From the NCBI RefSeq assembly GCF_009789575.1, contig NZ_CP046908.1:1922001-1986000 (forward strand): a stretch of DNA of 64,000 nt, written 5' to 3'. The stretch comes from Stappia indica. Its GTDB lineage: Bacteria; Pseudomonadota; Alphaproteobacteria; Rhizobiales; Stappiaceae. Made by a program: the position numbers and the translations under genes. Below are positions 17,528 to 26,501 of this stretch, piece after piece. The first letter of the stretch is position 1; each line of letters starts with the position of its first letter. The notes beneath the pieces are model-generated. The model saw only the letters and a list, made by a program, of their open reading frames with translations, ran no database searches and was not told the DNA's origin.

Positions 17528-19612
17528 TCAGGCGTCGCCGGCGCTCGGCTCCTCGGGCAGCCAGATGGTGAAGACGGTGCCCGCGCCCGGTGCGCTGCGC
17601 ACCCGGATCTCGCCGCCCTGGCGGCTGACCAGCGTCTGGGTGATCGACAGGCCGAGGCCCGTCCCCTGCCGGCTCTTGGTCGTGTAGAACGGATCGAAGA
17701 CGCGGGAGAGCACCTCCGCGCTCATGCCCACGCCCGTGTCGGCGACCTCGACCGTCACGCCCGGTACGTCGCCGCGCTGCGTGTCGGCGGTGGCCAGAGA
17801 CAGCCGCCCGCCCAGCGGCATCGCATGGATGGCGTTGACGATCAGGTTGATCAGCACCTGCTGCAATTCGGTCCGGTTCATCAGGATGGCGCGGGTCGCC
17901 CGCATCTCGCGCACCACCTCGATCTCGGTGCGGCGCAGGAGATGGCGCACCAGCGGCAGGCAGTCGGAAATCACCTCGTCGGGCGCATGCCGGTCGGCAT
18001 AGCCGGCATATTCGTCGGGCTTGGCGAACTGCAGCAGCTTCATGACGATCTGGTTGATCCGGTGGACCTGCTCGTCGATCAGCCGGATCTCCGTCCCGGC
18101 GACCTTCGCGTGCTCGCCGAGCAACATGCGCAAGACCTCCAGATTGCCCTGGATGACGGCGATGGGATTGTTGATCTCATGCGCGACGCCGGCCGTGATC
18201 TCGCCGATGGCGGCGAGCTTTTCCGACATGATCAGCTGCTTCGTGGTCTCCTCCAGCTGCCGGTTGGCCAGCATCAGATCGCGCGTGCGCTCCTCGACCC
18301 GGGCATTCAACTCCTCGTTCCAGGACCGCAGCTGCCGGTCGCGCTCCTGCACCAGATCGAGCAGGTGATCGAGATGCTGCGCGACCCGGGCGATCTCGTC
18401 GTTGCCGCTGCCGGGCCGGGTGCGTGCGCCGAGGTCGCCATGCTCCACCCGCGCGATCGTGTCCGTCATCCGCTCCAGCGGCTTGAACACGCCGCGCGCC
18501 CAGCGCAGGAACAGCGGCACGCTGACGGCCGTGACCAGAAGGAAGCCGATGAGAACGGCGGCAAGCGTCGCCACCTTCTCCTTCTGGAACGGCGCCTCCA
18601 GAAAGCCGACATAGAGCATGCCGACCCGCATTCCCCGGCTGTCGGTGATCGGCTCATAGGCGGAGATGTACCAGTCGTTCACGACGAAGGCGCTGTCGAG
18701 CCAGACCTCGCCCCGGCCCAGCACGCGCTCGCGCACCGCCGCCGAGACCCGGGTGCCGAGCGCCCGGCGGTTCTCGAACAGGCGGACATTGGTGCTGATC
18801 CGCACATCCTCCAGGAACAGGGTGGCGGTGCCCTGGCTCCCCTCCGGCAGGCTGGCCTCGCGGTAGACGAGGTCGTTGATCGTGTCGATGAAGACGAGAT
18901 TCTGGTTGAGCAGGATGCCGCCGACCAGCGCGGCCGGCACCGCGCCGGCAAGGCGTGCCGGGCTGGCCGAGTGCACGACCATGCCCCGCGTCTCGGTGGT
19001 CCGCTCCGTCGGCACCGCGTTGGGTGTCGGGATCAGCTCGAGGCTCGCACGCTCCGCAAGGTCGGGCGAGATGCCGGCGAGCTCCTCGCCCTCGAAAATG
19101 TCGACGCTGCTGGCGGGGGCACCGGCCATCGCCCGGTCGACCACCGGCCACTCGCGGCCGAGCGGCGGACGCGCGCCAGCGGGCGAGGCCGCGCGGACCC
19201 GGCCGTCGTCGCCGACGAGATAGAGAAAGTCGAGCCCCATCTCCGCGCGGCTGCGCTCCAGCAGCGCGGCCAGCGCCGCCCCGTCGCGCGCATCGGCGAT
19301 GTCGCGGAACTCGGCCGACTTGCCGAGCGCGTCGAGCCGCTCGCCGGTATTGTCCAGGATCCGGGTGAAATACTGGTGCGCAACCGTCAGGTCCGCATTC
19401 ACCTTGGTCTTCAGCAGGGCGTCGAACTTCGAGTTCCAGCGCACCATCGCCCCGCCGAGGAACAGCGGCAGCACCACGAGCGTCGGCAACAGCGCGATGG
19501 CGAGCAGGCGGACGCGAACCGACAGGCGGCTGCGGCGCGCCGCCCGCCCCCCCTGCCCCGTCGCAGGCTCGGGCTCGGGCTCGGGCTCGTGCTCCGGCTT
19601 GGGCTCAGCCAT
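17528..19612 (-). CDS. Sensor histidine kinase with large periplasmic cache-type domain
   Basis: A 694-residue membrane kinase. A basic N-terminus with a Pro-Glu repeat (residues 2-16) precedes a transmembrane helix (35-56). A periplasmic cache-like sensing region covers about 57-345, a second helix 348-369, then a HAMP linker. The dimerisation H-box has phosphoacceptor H478 in GVAHEINNP, and the ATPase domain ends with DTGVGM and GTGLGLSI. It probably senses an extracellular carboxylate, by analogy with DctB, and phosphorylates the response regulator encoded immediately upstream. The ATG at 19612 overlaps the regulator gene by 8 bases. Its 3' end abuts the activator sites of the MFS gene. 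Confidence 0.93.
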   Translation of the reverse strand: MAEPKPEHEPEPEPEPATGQGGRAARRSRLSVRVRLLAIALLPTLVVLPLFLGGAMVRWNSKFDALLKTKVNADLTVAHQYFTRILDNTGERLDALGKSAEFRDIADARDGAALAALLERSRAEMGLDFLYLVGDDGRVRAASPAGARPPLGREWPVVDRAMAGAPASSVDIFEGEELAGISPDLAERASLELIPTPNAVPTERTTETRGMVVHSASPARLAGAVPAALVGGILLNQNLVFIDTINDLVYREASLPEGSQGTATLFLEDVRISTNVRLFENRRALGTRVSAAVRERVLGRGEVWLDSAFVVNDWYISAYEPITDSRGMRVGMLYVGFLEAPFQKEKVATLAAVLIGFLLVTAVSVPLFLRWARGVFKPLERMTDTIARVEHGDLGARTRPGSGNDEIARVAQHLDHLLDLVQERDRQLRSWNEELNARVEERTRDLMLANRQLEETTKQLIMSEKLAAIGEITAGVAHEINNPIAVIQGNLEVLRMLLGEHAKVAGTEIRLIDEQVHRINQIVMKLLQFAKPDEYAGYADRHAPDEVISDCLPLVRHLLRRTEIEVVREMRATRAILMNRTELQQVLINLIVNAIHAMPLGGRLSLATADTQRGDVPGVTVEVADTGVGMSAEVLSRVFDPFYTTKSRQGTGLGLSITQTLVSRQGGEIRVRSAPGAGTVFTIWLPEEPSAGDA

Positions 19613-21008
19613 TCCAGTCCGCAAGCTTGCGGTCGATGGTCTTGCGCGAGATGCCGAGCCGGCGCGCGGCTTGCGCGCGATTGCCCTCGCACTCGCCCAG
19701 AACCGCCAGGATGTGCCGGCGCTCCACATCCTCCAGCAGATCCGTCCGGCTCGGCGCCGGCACGGTCTGCGGCTTGTCCGCCCTGCGCGTCATCTCTGCC
19801 GGGAACCGGCCGAGGATCAGCGACCGCTCGATCATGTTACGCAACTCCCGGACATTGCCCGGCCACTCGTAGGCGAGGAGACCGGCAGCCACATCCGGCC
19901 CGATCGGCACCGGCGGCATGCCCAGCTGGACCGCCAGCTTGCTCATGAAGAGTTCCGCCAGTTCGCGAATGTCGTCCCCGCGCTCGCGCAGCGGCGGCAT
20001 CTCGATCTGCAAGACGTTGATCCGGTAGAACAGGTCGGCCCGGAAGCGCCCGGCCTCCACCTCGCGTTCCAGGTCCGCGTTGGTGGCAAAGACGAAGCGC
20101 AGGTCGACCGGCACCTCGCGCTCCGAGCCGATGGGCCTCACCCGCCGGTCCTCGATCGCCCGCAGCAGCTTGCCCTGAAGCGGCATCGGCAGGTCGCCAA
20201 TCTCGTCGAGGAACAGCGTGCCGCCCTGGGCATGCATGAACAGGCCCTCGCGATTGGACGCGGCCCCGGTGAAGGCGCCCTTCAGGTGGCCGAACAGCTC
20301 CGCCTCGATGACATCGGCCGGGATCGCCGCGCAATTGACCGGCACGAAGGGCTTGGCGGCGCGGTCCGAGAGCTCGTGCAGGGAGCGCGCCGCCACTTCC
20401 TTGCCGGTGCCGGATTCGCCGGTGATCAGGACGGATGTCGGCAGCGATGCAACACGGGCGATGGTCTCGCGGATCTCGCCGATCTGGGGAGAGTGGCCGA
20501 TCAGCTTGTCGCGCAGCAGCAGGTGGTCGGAGGTTGCCTGCAGCTGATGGCGCAGCAGCTGGTTTTCCCGCAGCAGGGTCACCCGGTCGAGGCAGCGCGC
20601 CACCGCATTGAGCAACTGGTTGGAGCGGAAGGGCTTCAGCACGAAATCGACCGCGCCCGCCCGCAGCGCCTGGATCGCCGTTTCCAGGTCCGCATAGGCG
20701 GTCATCAGGATCGCATGGGCGAAGAAACCGATCTCTCGCTGTTCGGCGAGCCATTCCACGCCCGTCTTGCCGGGCATGATATTGTCGAGGATCACCACAT
20801 CGAAGTGATGCCGGTCGAGCAGCACCGAAGCGGCGGCGGCATCCTCCGCCTCCGCGATATGCTTGCAATGCGGCGCCAGCGTCCGCACCAGGAAATTGCG
20901 CATGCCGGGCTCGTCGTCGACGACGAGGATCGCAGCCTGCGACAGCCATGGCCCGAACTCCGCATCGACGGACGCATCTGTCAAGCGTCTGAGCGATCCC
21001 GTGCCCAT
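19605..21008 (-). CDS. Sigma-54-dependent response regulator (NtrC/DctD family)
   Basis: A 467-residue activator. The receiver domain (25-145) has the phosphorylated D75 in [10 protein letters not shown]. The AAA+ domain carries Walker A GESGTGKE (197-204) and the sigma-54 contact loop GAFTGA (244-249), followed by a C-terminal Fis-type helix-turn-helix ([22 protein letters not shown]). It activates RpoN promoters, most likely the one at 17395-17410 in front of the MFS transporter. It is first in a two-gene operon with the kinase. A GGGAGGGAGATC ribosome-binding region precedes the ATG. Confidence 0.96.
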   Translation of the reverse strand: MGTGSLRRLTDASVDAEFGPWLSQAAILVVDDEPGMRNFLVRTLAPHCKHIAEAEDAAAASVLLDRHHFDVVILDNIMPGKTGVEWLAEQREIGFFAHAILMTAYADLETAIQALRAGAVDFVLKPFRSNQLLNAVARCLDRVTLLRENQLLRHQLQATSDHLLLRDKLIGHSPQIGEIRETIARVASLPTSVLITGESGTGKEVAARSLHELSDRAAKPFVPVNCAAIPADVIEAELFGHLKGAFTGAASNREGLFMHAQGGTLFLDEIGDLPMPLQGKLLRAIEDRRVRPIGSEREVPVDLRFVFATNADLEREVEAGRFRADLFYRINVLQIEMPPLRERGDDIRELAELFMSKLAVQLGMPPVPIGPDVAAGLLAYEWPGNVRELRNMIERSLILGRFPAEMTRRADKPQTVPAPSRTDLLEDVERRHILAVLGECEGNRAQAARRLGISRKTIDRKLADWNG

Positions 21009-21179
21009 GATCTCCCTCCCCCGGAGTTTTATGTCGTTTTGTGTCTATTTATCCTCAACAGATAGCACAAGCAGGACAGGCAGCATAACGCCCAAGAACG
21101 CAACCGGGACGTGACCGGGCAGCACGGAAAGACGATGGCGGTTACAGGCCTCCAGCACCAACTCTCCGAAGTGACGCAT

Positions 21180-21541
21180 GTTTCGATCCACGCCCCCGCG
21201 AGGGGGGCGACAGCTTGTTGCCGTGGCTGGAAGCGCGCCTTCGAAAGTTTCGATCCGCGCCCCCGCGAGGGGGGCGACCACAGGCCTCCCGCTCCGCTTC
21301 GACCGCATCCCGTTTCGATCCGCGCCCCCGCGAGGGGGGCGACAATTCGGGCGGCGGTGCTTGGTGAAGGCCGCAAAGTTTCGATCCGCGCCCCCGCGAG
21401 GGGGGCGACGTTCCGGCCCTCGTCTGCGGATGTCACGAAGGCGGTTTCGATCCGCGCCCCCGCGAGGGGGGCGACCGGGACGCCATCGGGGATGGATTGG
21501 GGCGTCAAGGTTTCGATCCGCGCCCCCGCGAGGGGGGCGAC
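21180..21541 (-). CRISPR. Type I-C CRISPR array: 6 repeats, 5 spacers
   Basis: Six 32-base repeats at 21180-21211, 21247-21278, 21312-21343, 21378-21409, 21444-21475 and 21510-21541. On the plus strand each begins GTTTCGATCC and ends GGGGGGCGAC. Spacers are 35, 33, 34, 34 and 34 bases. Read on the minus strand the repeat ends in GATCGAAAC, the type I-C pattern, and the internal G/C runs form a stem. The five right-hand repeats are identical. The left-most differs by one base (CCACG for CCGCG), marking it as the old, trailer end. Transcription is therefore leftward from the leader next to cas2. Confidence 0.97.
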
Positions 21542-21725
21542 TGGCTGCTCGTATCATGCGGTTTTTACAGAAGAAACCCGAGCTCCGGCGCGAACTGCAA
21601 GGCGCCGCATCCCGCAGCCGCGCCAGCAGCTCGCTGCTCCTCAAAAAAGATTAACAATTTCAATGAGCTGTTTCCCGCGCGAACCTGCCGGGTTTTTTCG
21701 GCACGCTTCAGGTTCGCACAGGCGA
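21542..21725 (-). promoter_or_regulatory. CRISPR leader between cas2 and the array
   Basis: 184 bases separate the cas2 stop from the first repeat on the transcribed strand. The region is AT-richer than its surroundings around 21645-21665 and contains a strong inverted repeat (GCGAACCTG 21679-21687 / CAGGTTCGC 21709-21717) with a T-rich loop. New spacers should be added at 21541/21542. The array promoter is expected inside, but no clear -35/-10 pair stands out. Confidence 0.7.
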
Positions 21726-22016
21726 CTAGACGATCAGCGGCCCGTTGAGATCCGCTGCCGGCTTTGCCCCCACATGCTCCACCCGCCGCTGCCAGTTGGA
21801 GCCCAGATGATAGTAGCGCAGGCTGTCGCTGCGCGGGTCGATGATGCTCTCCAGCCGCGCCTTGAGCTTGGTCCACAGGGCCGGATCGACCTCGACCTCG
21901 AAGACGGAGTTCTGCACCCGCTGGCCATAGTCCTGGCAGGCGCGCGCCACCCGCCGCAGCCGCCCGGTCCCGCCCTCGCTGACGGTGCTGACATCGTATG
22001 TCACGAGAACCAGCAT
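21726..22016 (-). CDS. cas2: CRISPR-associated endonuclease Cas2
   Basis: A 96-residue Cas2 of normal length. It begins [16 protein letters not shown], with the conserved Asp after the first beta strand, and has [12 protein letters not shown] in the middle. Cas2 dimerises and bridges two Cas1 dimers in the complex that inserts new spacers. It follows cas1 by nine bases and is the last cas gene before the leader. Confidence 0.97.
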   Translation of the reverse strand: MLVLVTYDVSTVSEGGTGRLRRVARACQDYGQRVQNSVFEVEVDPALWTKLKARLESIIDPRSDSLRYYHLGSNWQRRVEHVGAKPAADLNGPLIV

Positions 22017-22025
22017 GGCGCGCTC

Positions 22026-23060
22026 CTATTTCCAGAACCAGGGCGGATAGGCATCGAGGTCCCCGCGCAGATGACGGGACAGGAACTGCGCCTGGAGATA
22101 GGGCACCAGCCCCAGCGGCGCTTTCTCGTCCAGGAAGGGATGGAGACGCTCCTCGCGCTTGCGCTCCTGCCAGGCGGTCAGGACAGTGCGCCGCCCCTCC
22201 TCCGTCAACAGCACGCCGCCGCCGTCGCGCGTTTCGAAATCGCGGGCCCGCAACTGCCGGCGATTGAGCAACGAGAGCGCCAGCCTGTCCGCCAGGACGG
22301 GGCGCAACTCCTCCATCAGATCGAGGGCAAGGCTGGGGCGGCCCGGCCGGTCGCGGTGCAGGAAACCGACGGCCGGGTCGAGCCCGACGCTCTCGGCTGC
22401 GCTCCGGCAATCGTGGGTGAGCAGGGTGTAGAGGAACGACAGAACCGCATTCACCGGATCGAGCGGCGGACGCCGGGAACGGCCGAGAAATCGGATCTCC
22501 GGATCCGGAGACCGCACCAGATGGCCGAAGACGGAAAAGTACAGCTGGGCGGCCTCCCCTTCCGCCCCGCGCAGATGGTCCAGCCCGGTGAGACCGGCGG
22601 CAAGCCGTTGCAGGATCCGCGCCAGCCGCTCGCACACCGCGGAGATCGCCTCCGCGGGCTCCTGCCCGTCCCCCTCGCCATGATCGCGCAAATGCCGCAG
22701 GAGCACGCTGCGCTGGTTGGCGACCTTGCCCATCACCAGGCTGCGGACGATGTCGTCGGGCGCCTCGCTGGCGGCATATTGCGCCCGCCGCAGGAGCACA
22801 TTTCCGGCAACGGGTCCTTCGACGCGCGCCTGGAACCGGTCGACCCTGTCGAGCAGGACGAGGGAAATGCCGTTTGCCGCGCAGGCCCCCATCAGCGCGG
22901 GAGACACGAGAACCGGCCCGAACGCGACGACCGAGCCGAGCATGTGGAACGGCACCCGCGCCCGTTCCGCGCCCTCCACCTCGGCAACGAGGTTTTCGCC
23001 ATCCTTGCGCAGGGCCGCTCCCTCGGTGGTGACGTACAGCGTGTTGAGCAGCTTTCTCAC
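22026..23060 (-). CDS. cas1: CRISPR-associated endonuclease Cas1 (type I-C)
   Basis: A 344-residue integrase with an N-terminal beta domain (LLNTLYVTTEGAALRKDGE) and a helical catalytic domain. Likely metal ligands are a Glu in GEAAQLYF, the His of VGFLHRD and an Asp in SLALDLMEE. It cuts and joins prespacers at the leader-proximal repeat. The frame is open far upstream through cas4, but the GTG at 23060 gives the conserved family N-terminus and overlaps the cas4 stop by four bases (GTGA), the usual coupling in these operons. Confidence 0.96.
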   Translation of the reverse strand: MRKLLNTLYVTTEGAALRKDGENLVAEVEGAERARVPFHMLGSVVAFGPVLVSPALMGACAANGISLVLLDRVDRFQARVEGPVAGNVLLRRAQYAASEAPDDIVRSLVMGKVANQRSVLLRHLRDHGEGDGQEPAEAISAVCERLARILQRLAAGLTGLDHLRGAEGEAAQLYFSVFGHLVRSPDPEIRFLGRSRRPPLDPVNAVLSFLYTLLTHDCRSAAESVGLDPAVGFLHRDRPGRPSLALDLMEELRPVLADRLALSLLNRRQLRARDFETRDGGGVLLTEEGRRTVLTAWQERKREERLHPFLDEKAPLGLVPYLQAQFLSRHLRGDLDAYPPWFWK

Positions 23061-23701
23061 GACGGCGGCTCCGGCAGGAGGAGTTGCTCGATCTGCCGTG
23101 CCCGCCAGGCCAGCACCGGCCTTGCGAGCTGCTTCGGCCGGCAAAGCTCGCTCAGGGAACAGGCGCGACAACGGTCGGCCCGGTAGATCGCCGGCGGCGT
23201 CGCGCGGGCGTCGAACACGGCGCGCAGATCCGCCACCGTCTGCTCCGTCAGGGCGCGCAGGTCCGCGTCGAAGGGCACCTCCACCCGCCGCTTCGTCTGT
23301 GCATAGAACAGCGCGCCGGCCGGCACCGGGCGGCCCGTCATCTCCTCCAGGCACAGGCCCTGGGCGCAAAGCTGCACCTCGTCGGCCCGGTGCAGCTTCG
23401 CCTTTCCGCGCTTGTACTCGACCGGATAGGGCGTCTCGCCATCTTGCGAGAGATGGAACTCGACCAGATCGGCAATGCCCGCGATGCCGAGGCGGCGGCT
23501 CGCAAGGGCAAGCCCGCTCGCCCGGCGGATCCCCCGCGCCCGGCGCCCGCCGGGACGATCCGTCACCGCATGCAGGACATGCCCCTCGGCCGTGAACCGG
23601 TTGTCGGCCCACAGCCGCTCCAGATGGATCAGCGCCGCCTGCCGCAGGCAATAGACCGCATGCTGCAGCGCCGACATCGGGATCGGATCCGGCGGTTCCA
23701 T
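23057..23701 (-). CDS. cas4: CRISPR-associated exonuclease Cas4
   Basis: A 214-residue RecB-like nuclease. The nuclease core shows ADLVEFH and PVEYKRGKA (the E-x-K motif). The iron-sulfur cluster is held by an N-terminal Cys (AVYCLRQ) and a C-terminal group CRACSLSELC. Cas4 trims prespacers and fixes PAM-correct orientation with Cas1-Cas2. It lies 38 bases after cas7c and overlaps cas1. Two GGGAGGGA-like stretches precede the ATG. Confidence 0.95.
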   Translation of the reverse strand: MEPPDPIPMSALQHAVYCLRQAALIHLERLWADNRFTAEGHVLHAVTDRPGGRRARGIRRASGLALASRRLGIAGIADLVEFHLSQDGETPYPVEYKRGKAKLHRADEVQLCAQGLCLEEMTGRPVPAGALFYAQTKRRVEVPFDADLRALTEQTVADLRAVFDARATPPAIYRADRCRACSLSELCRPKQLARPVLAWRARQIEQLLLPEPPS

Positions 23702-23739
23702 CGTGCTCCCTCCCCCCGTGTTCCCTCCCTCGCGTCCCG

Positions 23740-24693
23740 TTACAGCAGGTCGAGGATCTCCACCCCGTCCGGCAGCCCGTCCCGGTCGACGGCGACCGAA
23801 TAGTCGGAGAAGGCGCGGGCCGGCGGCATGTTGTCGAGCCGCCGGTCACCGAGCGGATAGGCCTCGCCGTCGACCACGCGCTCGATCCTGACCCGGTCGA
23901 ACAGGGCATGGGCCGGCGCATTGCCCAGAACATTGTCGTGGCGAAAGGCAATGATGCGGCGCGCCGACATCTCGCCGCGCGCGGCGGAGCGGTCGTGCTC
24001 GAACATGGTCTTCAACGCGGCAAACAAGTGCTCCAGGTCGCCTTCAGAAAAGCCGGTCTTGCGGGCCAGCGCGGCGTTGACGAAGACATGCGCGCGGTAG
24101 AGGCCGTAGGGCACGATATGCTTGCGCCCCATGGTGCGGTTTTCCGTCCGCTCCTCGCCCTCGCCCGTCTTGTCGCGGTCCTCCTTCTCCCGAGCCGTGG
24201 TCGCCGCCATGCGGGTGATGGAGATCTCCAGCGGCAGGATCGGCTCGACCGAGCGGGCGAAGGCGATCTGCACCGGCCCGCGCACCTGGCCGGCATTGAT
24301 GCCGGTGCTCATCACCGCACCGAAGGCGCGCACGTCGAAGAAATTGTCACACATGAAGCCGGTGATGGCGCGCGCCTCATCGTCCGTCTGCGGATTGAGC
24401 TTGGCTTCCTTGGTCAGCTTTTCGCTGTCGCCGCGCACCGCGCGATAGGCCTCGCGGTGCTGCTCGTTGAGGATCGAGCCCTCCTGCACGTAGATCCGGT
24501 AACCGGGCTCCTCGCCGCGCGCCAGTTCGGTGTAGTTGCGGACCTTGCGCTTCAGGCTGACATCCGACACCAGGCCCATGCTGGTCTCCGGGTCCATGCG
24601 CGGCAGGTTGCCCGCATCGGGATCGCCGTTCGGATTGCCGTTGATCACGTCGAACAGAAAAACAATGTCGTGGCGATTGGAAAGGGCCGTCAT
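23740..24693 (-). CDS. cas7c: Type I-C Cascade backbone protein Cas7c (Csd2)
   Basis: A 317-residue Cas7 protein that would coat the crRNA as repeated copies in Cascade. It begins NRHDIVFLFDVINGNPNGDPDAGN, a stretch highly typical of Csd2, and has the usual KRKVRNYTEL, FFDVRAFGAVMSTG and GPVQIAFARSV segments. The ATG at 24693 overlaps the cas8c stop (ATGA). The large frame further upstream is a shadow of cas8c. Confidence 0.96.
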   Translation of the reverse strand: MTALSNRHDIVFLFDVINGNPNGDPDAGNLPRMDPETSMGLVSDVSLKRKVRNYTELARGEEPGYRIYVQEGSILNEQHREAYRAVRGDSEKLTKEAKLNPQTDDEARAITGFMCDNFFDVRAFGAVMSTGINAGQVRGPVQIAFARSVEPILPLEISITRMAATTAREKEDRDKTGEGEERTENRTMGRKHIVPYGLYRAHVFVNAALARKTGFSEGDLEHLFAALKTMFEHDRSAARGEMSARRIIAFRHDNVLGNAPAHALFDRVRIERVVDGEAYPLGDRRLDNMPPARAFSDYSVAVDRDGLPDGVEILDLL

Positions 24694-26501
24694 GCTGCAT
24701 CCTCCCCGGCGGGCTCGGCCGCGCCGGTCTTGTCTGTCTTGTCGCTCTTGCTCGGGAAAAACGCGTTGCGCTGGTGGTAGTAGCCGAGCGCGAACAGCGA
24801 CTGCTGACGATCGGGCAGATGCGCCGGGAACGGATCGTCGCCGGGGCTCATCACCTCCATGATGTCGGCAATCGCCCTCTCCAGCACAACGCGGTGTCCG
24901 GGGCGCTGCTTGCCGATCCGCGACAGATGCGGCATCGACCCCGAGGCGAGATGGGCGAAGACCTTGCGCGGCTGCGACGAGGCGGCACCGTAATACTTGT
25001 CCTTGATGGTGGCGTTGACGTTGCGCCCGAGCGCCGCCGTCTGCACCTGTTCGTAGACCGCGAAGAGCCGACCAAGCAGATAGCCGGGCTCGCGGCAATC
25101 CAAGTCCAGTGACACGGGCACCTCCCCCTTTAGCGTTTTCGCGAAATTCCTGATGAGAACGGACTTCAGGATGCCGACCCGCAGGGCGTTGACGTCGCCA
25201 TCGGCGCGCAGCCGCTCCAGCACGCTGGACATCAGCGTCAGCGGATAGGGCGCGTCCGTCAGGATCGCCCGCATCCATTCGCCGGCGAGATTGGGACGGA
25301 TGTTCTCCGACTTGCGCAAGGTGGCGGTCTCGATCAGCAGCCGCCACATGGAGGGCGCGGCGTCCCTGGCCGGCGGCTCCACCCGCAGCCGCGCGATATG
25401 GCGGGCATAGCGCTCGGCGAGCACCGCGAACTCGTCCTCGACATAGAAGCGCACCGACAGCCGCGCGGCATTGGGCGCAAGGCCGAGCACGTGGAACCGC
25501 ACGCCCTGCGGCAGATCTGGGCGGAACTCGTCGACCGGCAGGCCCTGGCGGATCTTGTCCAGGATCGTGCCGACCTTGGCCGCTTCGACGTTCTCGTCGA
25601 CGGCGCTGTCCATCGCCGCGCCGCCGGGCGCTTCTGCAAAGATGCCGGAGAAGACGGCTTCGGCGACAGCGGCACCGCTCCCATCGGCCCAGAAGACGGT
25701 GGAGGCGTCGCCGACCTGGATGCGATGGCCGCTGTCGCGCTCCAGGAAGCGGTTGAGCGCGGCGACATAGGCAAACGCGGCCGCCTCCGACACCGGGGCA
25801 TTGTCGCCCTGCTCGTGTCCATAGGAGGTGAAGGCATCGAGGTTGAACGAGACGATGGAGGCGCCGGACGACTGCGCGCCCCAAACGCCCTTGATCGCCG
25901 GATGCAGCCGCGCCACCGGGCCGACGGTTCCGGTGGCAAGGCACACGGCCTGCGACGCCGTGCCTCCCGCCTGCAACCGCTCCCAGATCCGCCGCGCGGC
26001 CGGCCGGTCATGCAGGCAAAGGCCGCGCAGCCGCTCCTCCTCCAGCGCGAAGACGATGTTCTGGTCCTTCATCTCCTCCGGCCAGTCGAGATCGGCAAAC
26101 ATCTCCGGCCGCCACCAGTCGAGGAAAGCGAGCAGCGCCGTCAGCCCCGGATCCTGCGTCCCGGCGAGCCATTCCCGGTGGCTGGCGACGAACGCCGAAT
26201 GTTCCTGGCCGGTGCGCTTGCCAGCACCGGCGGTCAGCCCAAGCACATAGGAGGTCTTGTCCCAGAGATAGTTGGGCGCGATGCCGGAGGTCCGCTTTTC
26301 CGGCCTCGGCACCGCCATCATCCGCGGCAGGCGCTTGCGGCCCGTCCCCTCGCGCAGATCGACAGGCGCGATGGCCGGCCGGCCGTCGCGGGTCAGCGAA
26401 ACGAGAAACGAGATCTTTTCCTGGCTGTAGCCGAAGGGCGGCACCTCGCCGCGCTCCAGCATGCGATCATAGGCACCGACCAGCGCCGTCAGCATGCTCA
26501 T
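24690..26501 (-). CDS. cas8c: Type I-C Cascade large subunit Cas8c (Csd1)
   Basis: A 603-residue Csd1-type protein, of family length. It starts MSMLTALVGAYDRMLERGEVPPFG and has KRTSGIAPNYLWDKTSYVLG and VSFNLDAFTSYGHEQGDNAPVSE, segments found across Cas8c proteins. It recognises the PAM and nontarget strand and, in type I-C, its gene also gives rise to a separate small subunit (Cas11c) from an internal start. An internal start should be looked for in the last third, but the sequence alone does not identify it. Overlaps cas5c by four bases. Confidence 0.95.
   Translation of the reverse strand: MSMLTALVGAYDRMLERGEVPPFGYSQEKISFLVSLTRDGRPAIAPVDLREGTGRKRLPRMMAVPRPEKRTSGIAPNYLWDKTSYVLGLTAGAGKRTGQEHSAFVASHREWLAGTQDPGLTALLAFLDWWRPEMFADLDWPEEMKDQNIVFALEEERLRGLCLHDRPAARRIWERLQAGGTASQAVCLATGTVGPVARLHPAIKGVWGAQSSGASIVSFNLDAFTSYGHEQGDNAPVSEAAAFAYVAALNRFLERDSGHRIQVGDASTVFWADGSGAAVAEAVFSGIFAEAPGGAAMDSAVDENVEAAKVGTILDKIRQGLPVDEFRPDLPQGVRFHVLGLAPNAARLSVRFYVEDEFAVLAERYARHIARLRVEPPARDAAPSMWRLLIETATLRKSENIRPNLAGEWMRAILTDAPYPLTLMSSVLERLRADGDVNALRVGILKSVLIRNFAKTLKGEVPVSLDLDCREPGYLLGRLFAVYEQVQTAALGRNVNATIKDKYYGAASSQPRKVFAHLASGSMPHLSRIGKQRPGHRVVLERAIADIMEVMSPGDDPFPAHLPDRQQSLFALGYYHQRNAFFPSKSDKTDKTGAAEPAGEDAA

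Noticed and set aside
21029-21654. Overlapping open frames through the CRISPR array with repeated [10 protein letters not shown]-type peptides
   Set aside because: The peptide repeats are simply translations of the 32-base CRISPR repeats; no start site or family supports a protein.
23740-25944. Long frame suggesting a Cas7-Cas8 fusion
   Set aside because: The upstream part is out of frame with cas8c; both genes have their own starts and overlap by ATGA.
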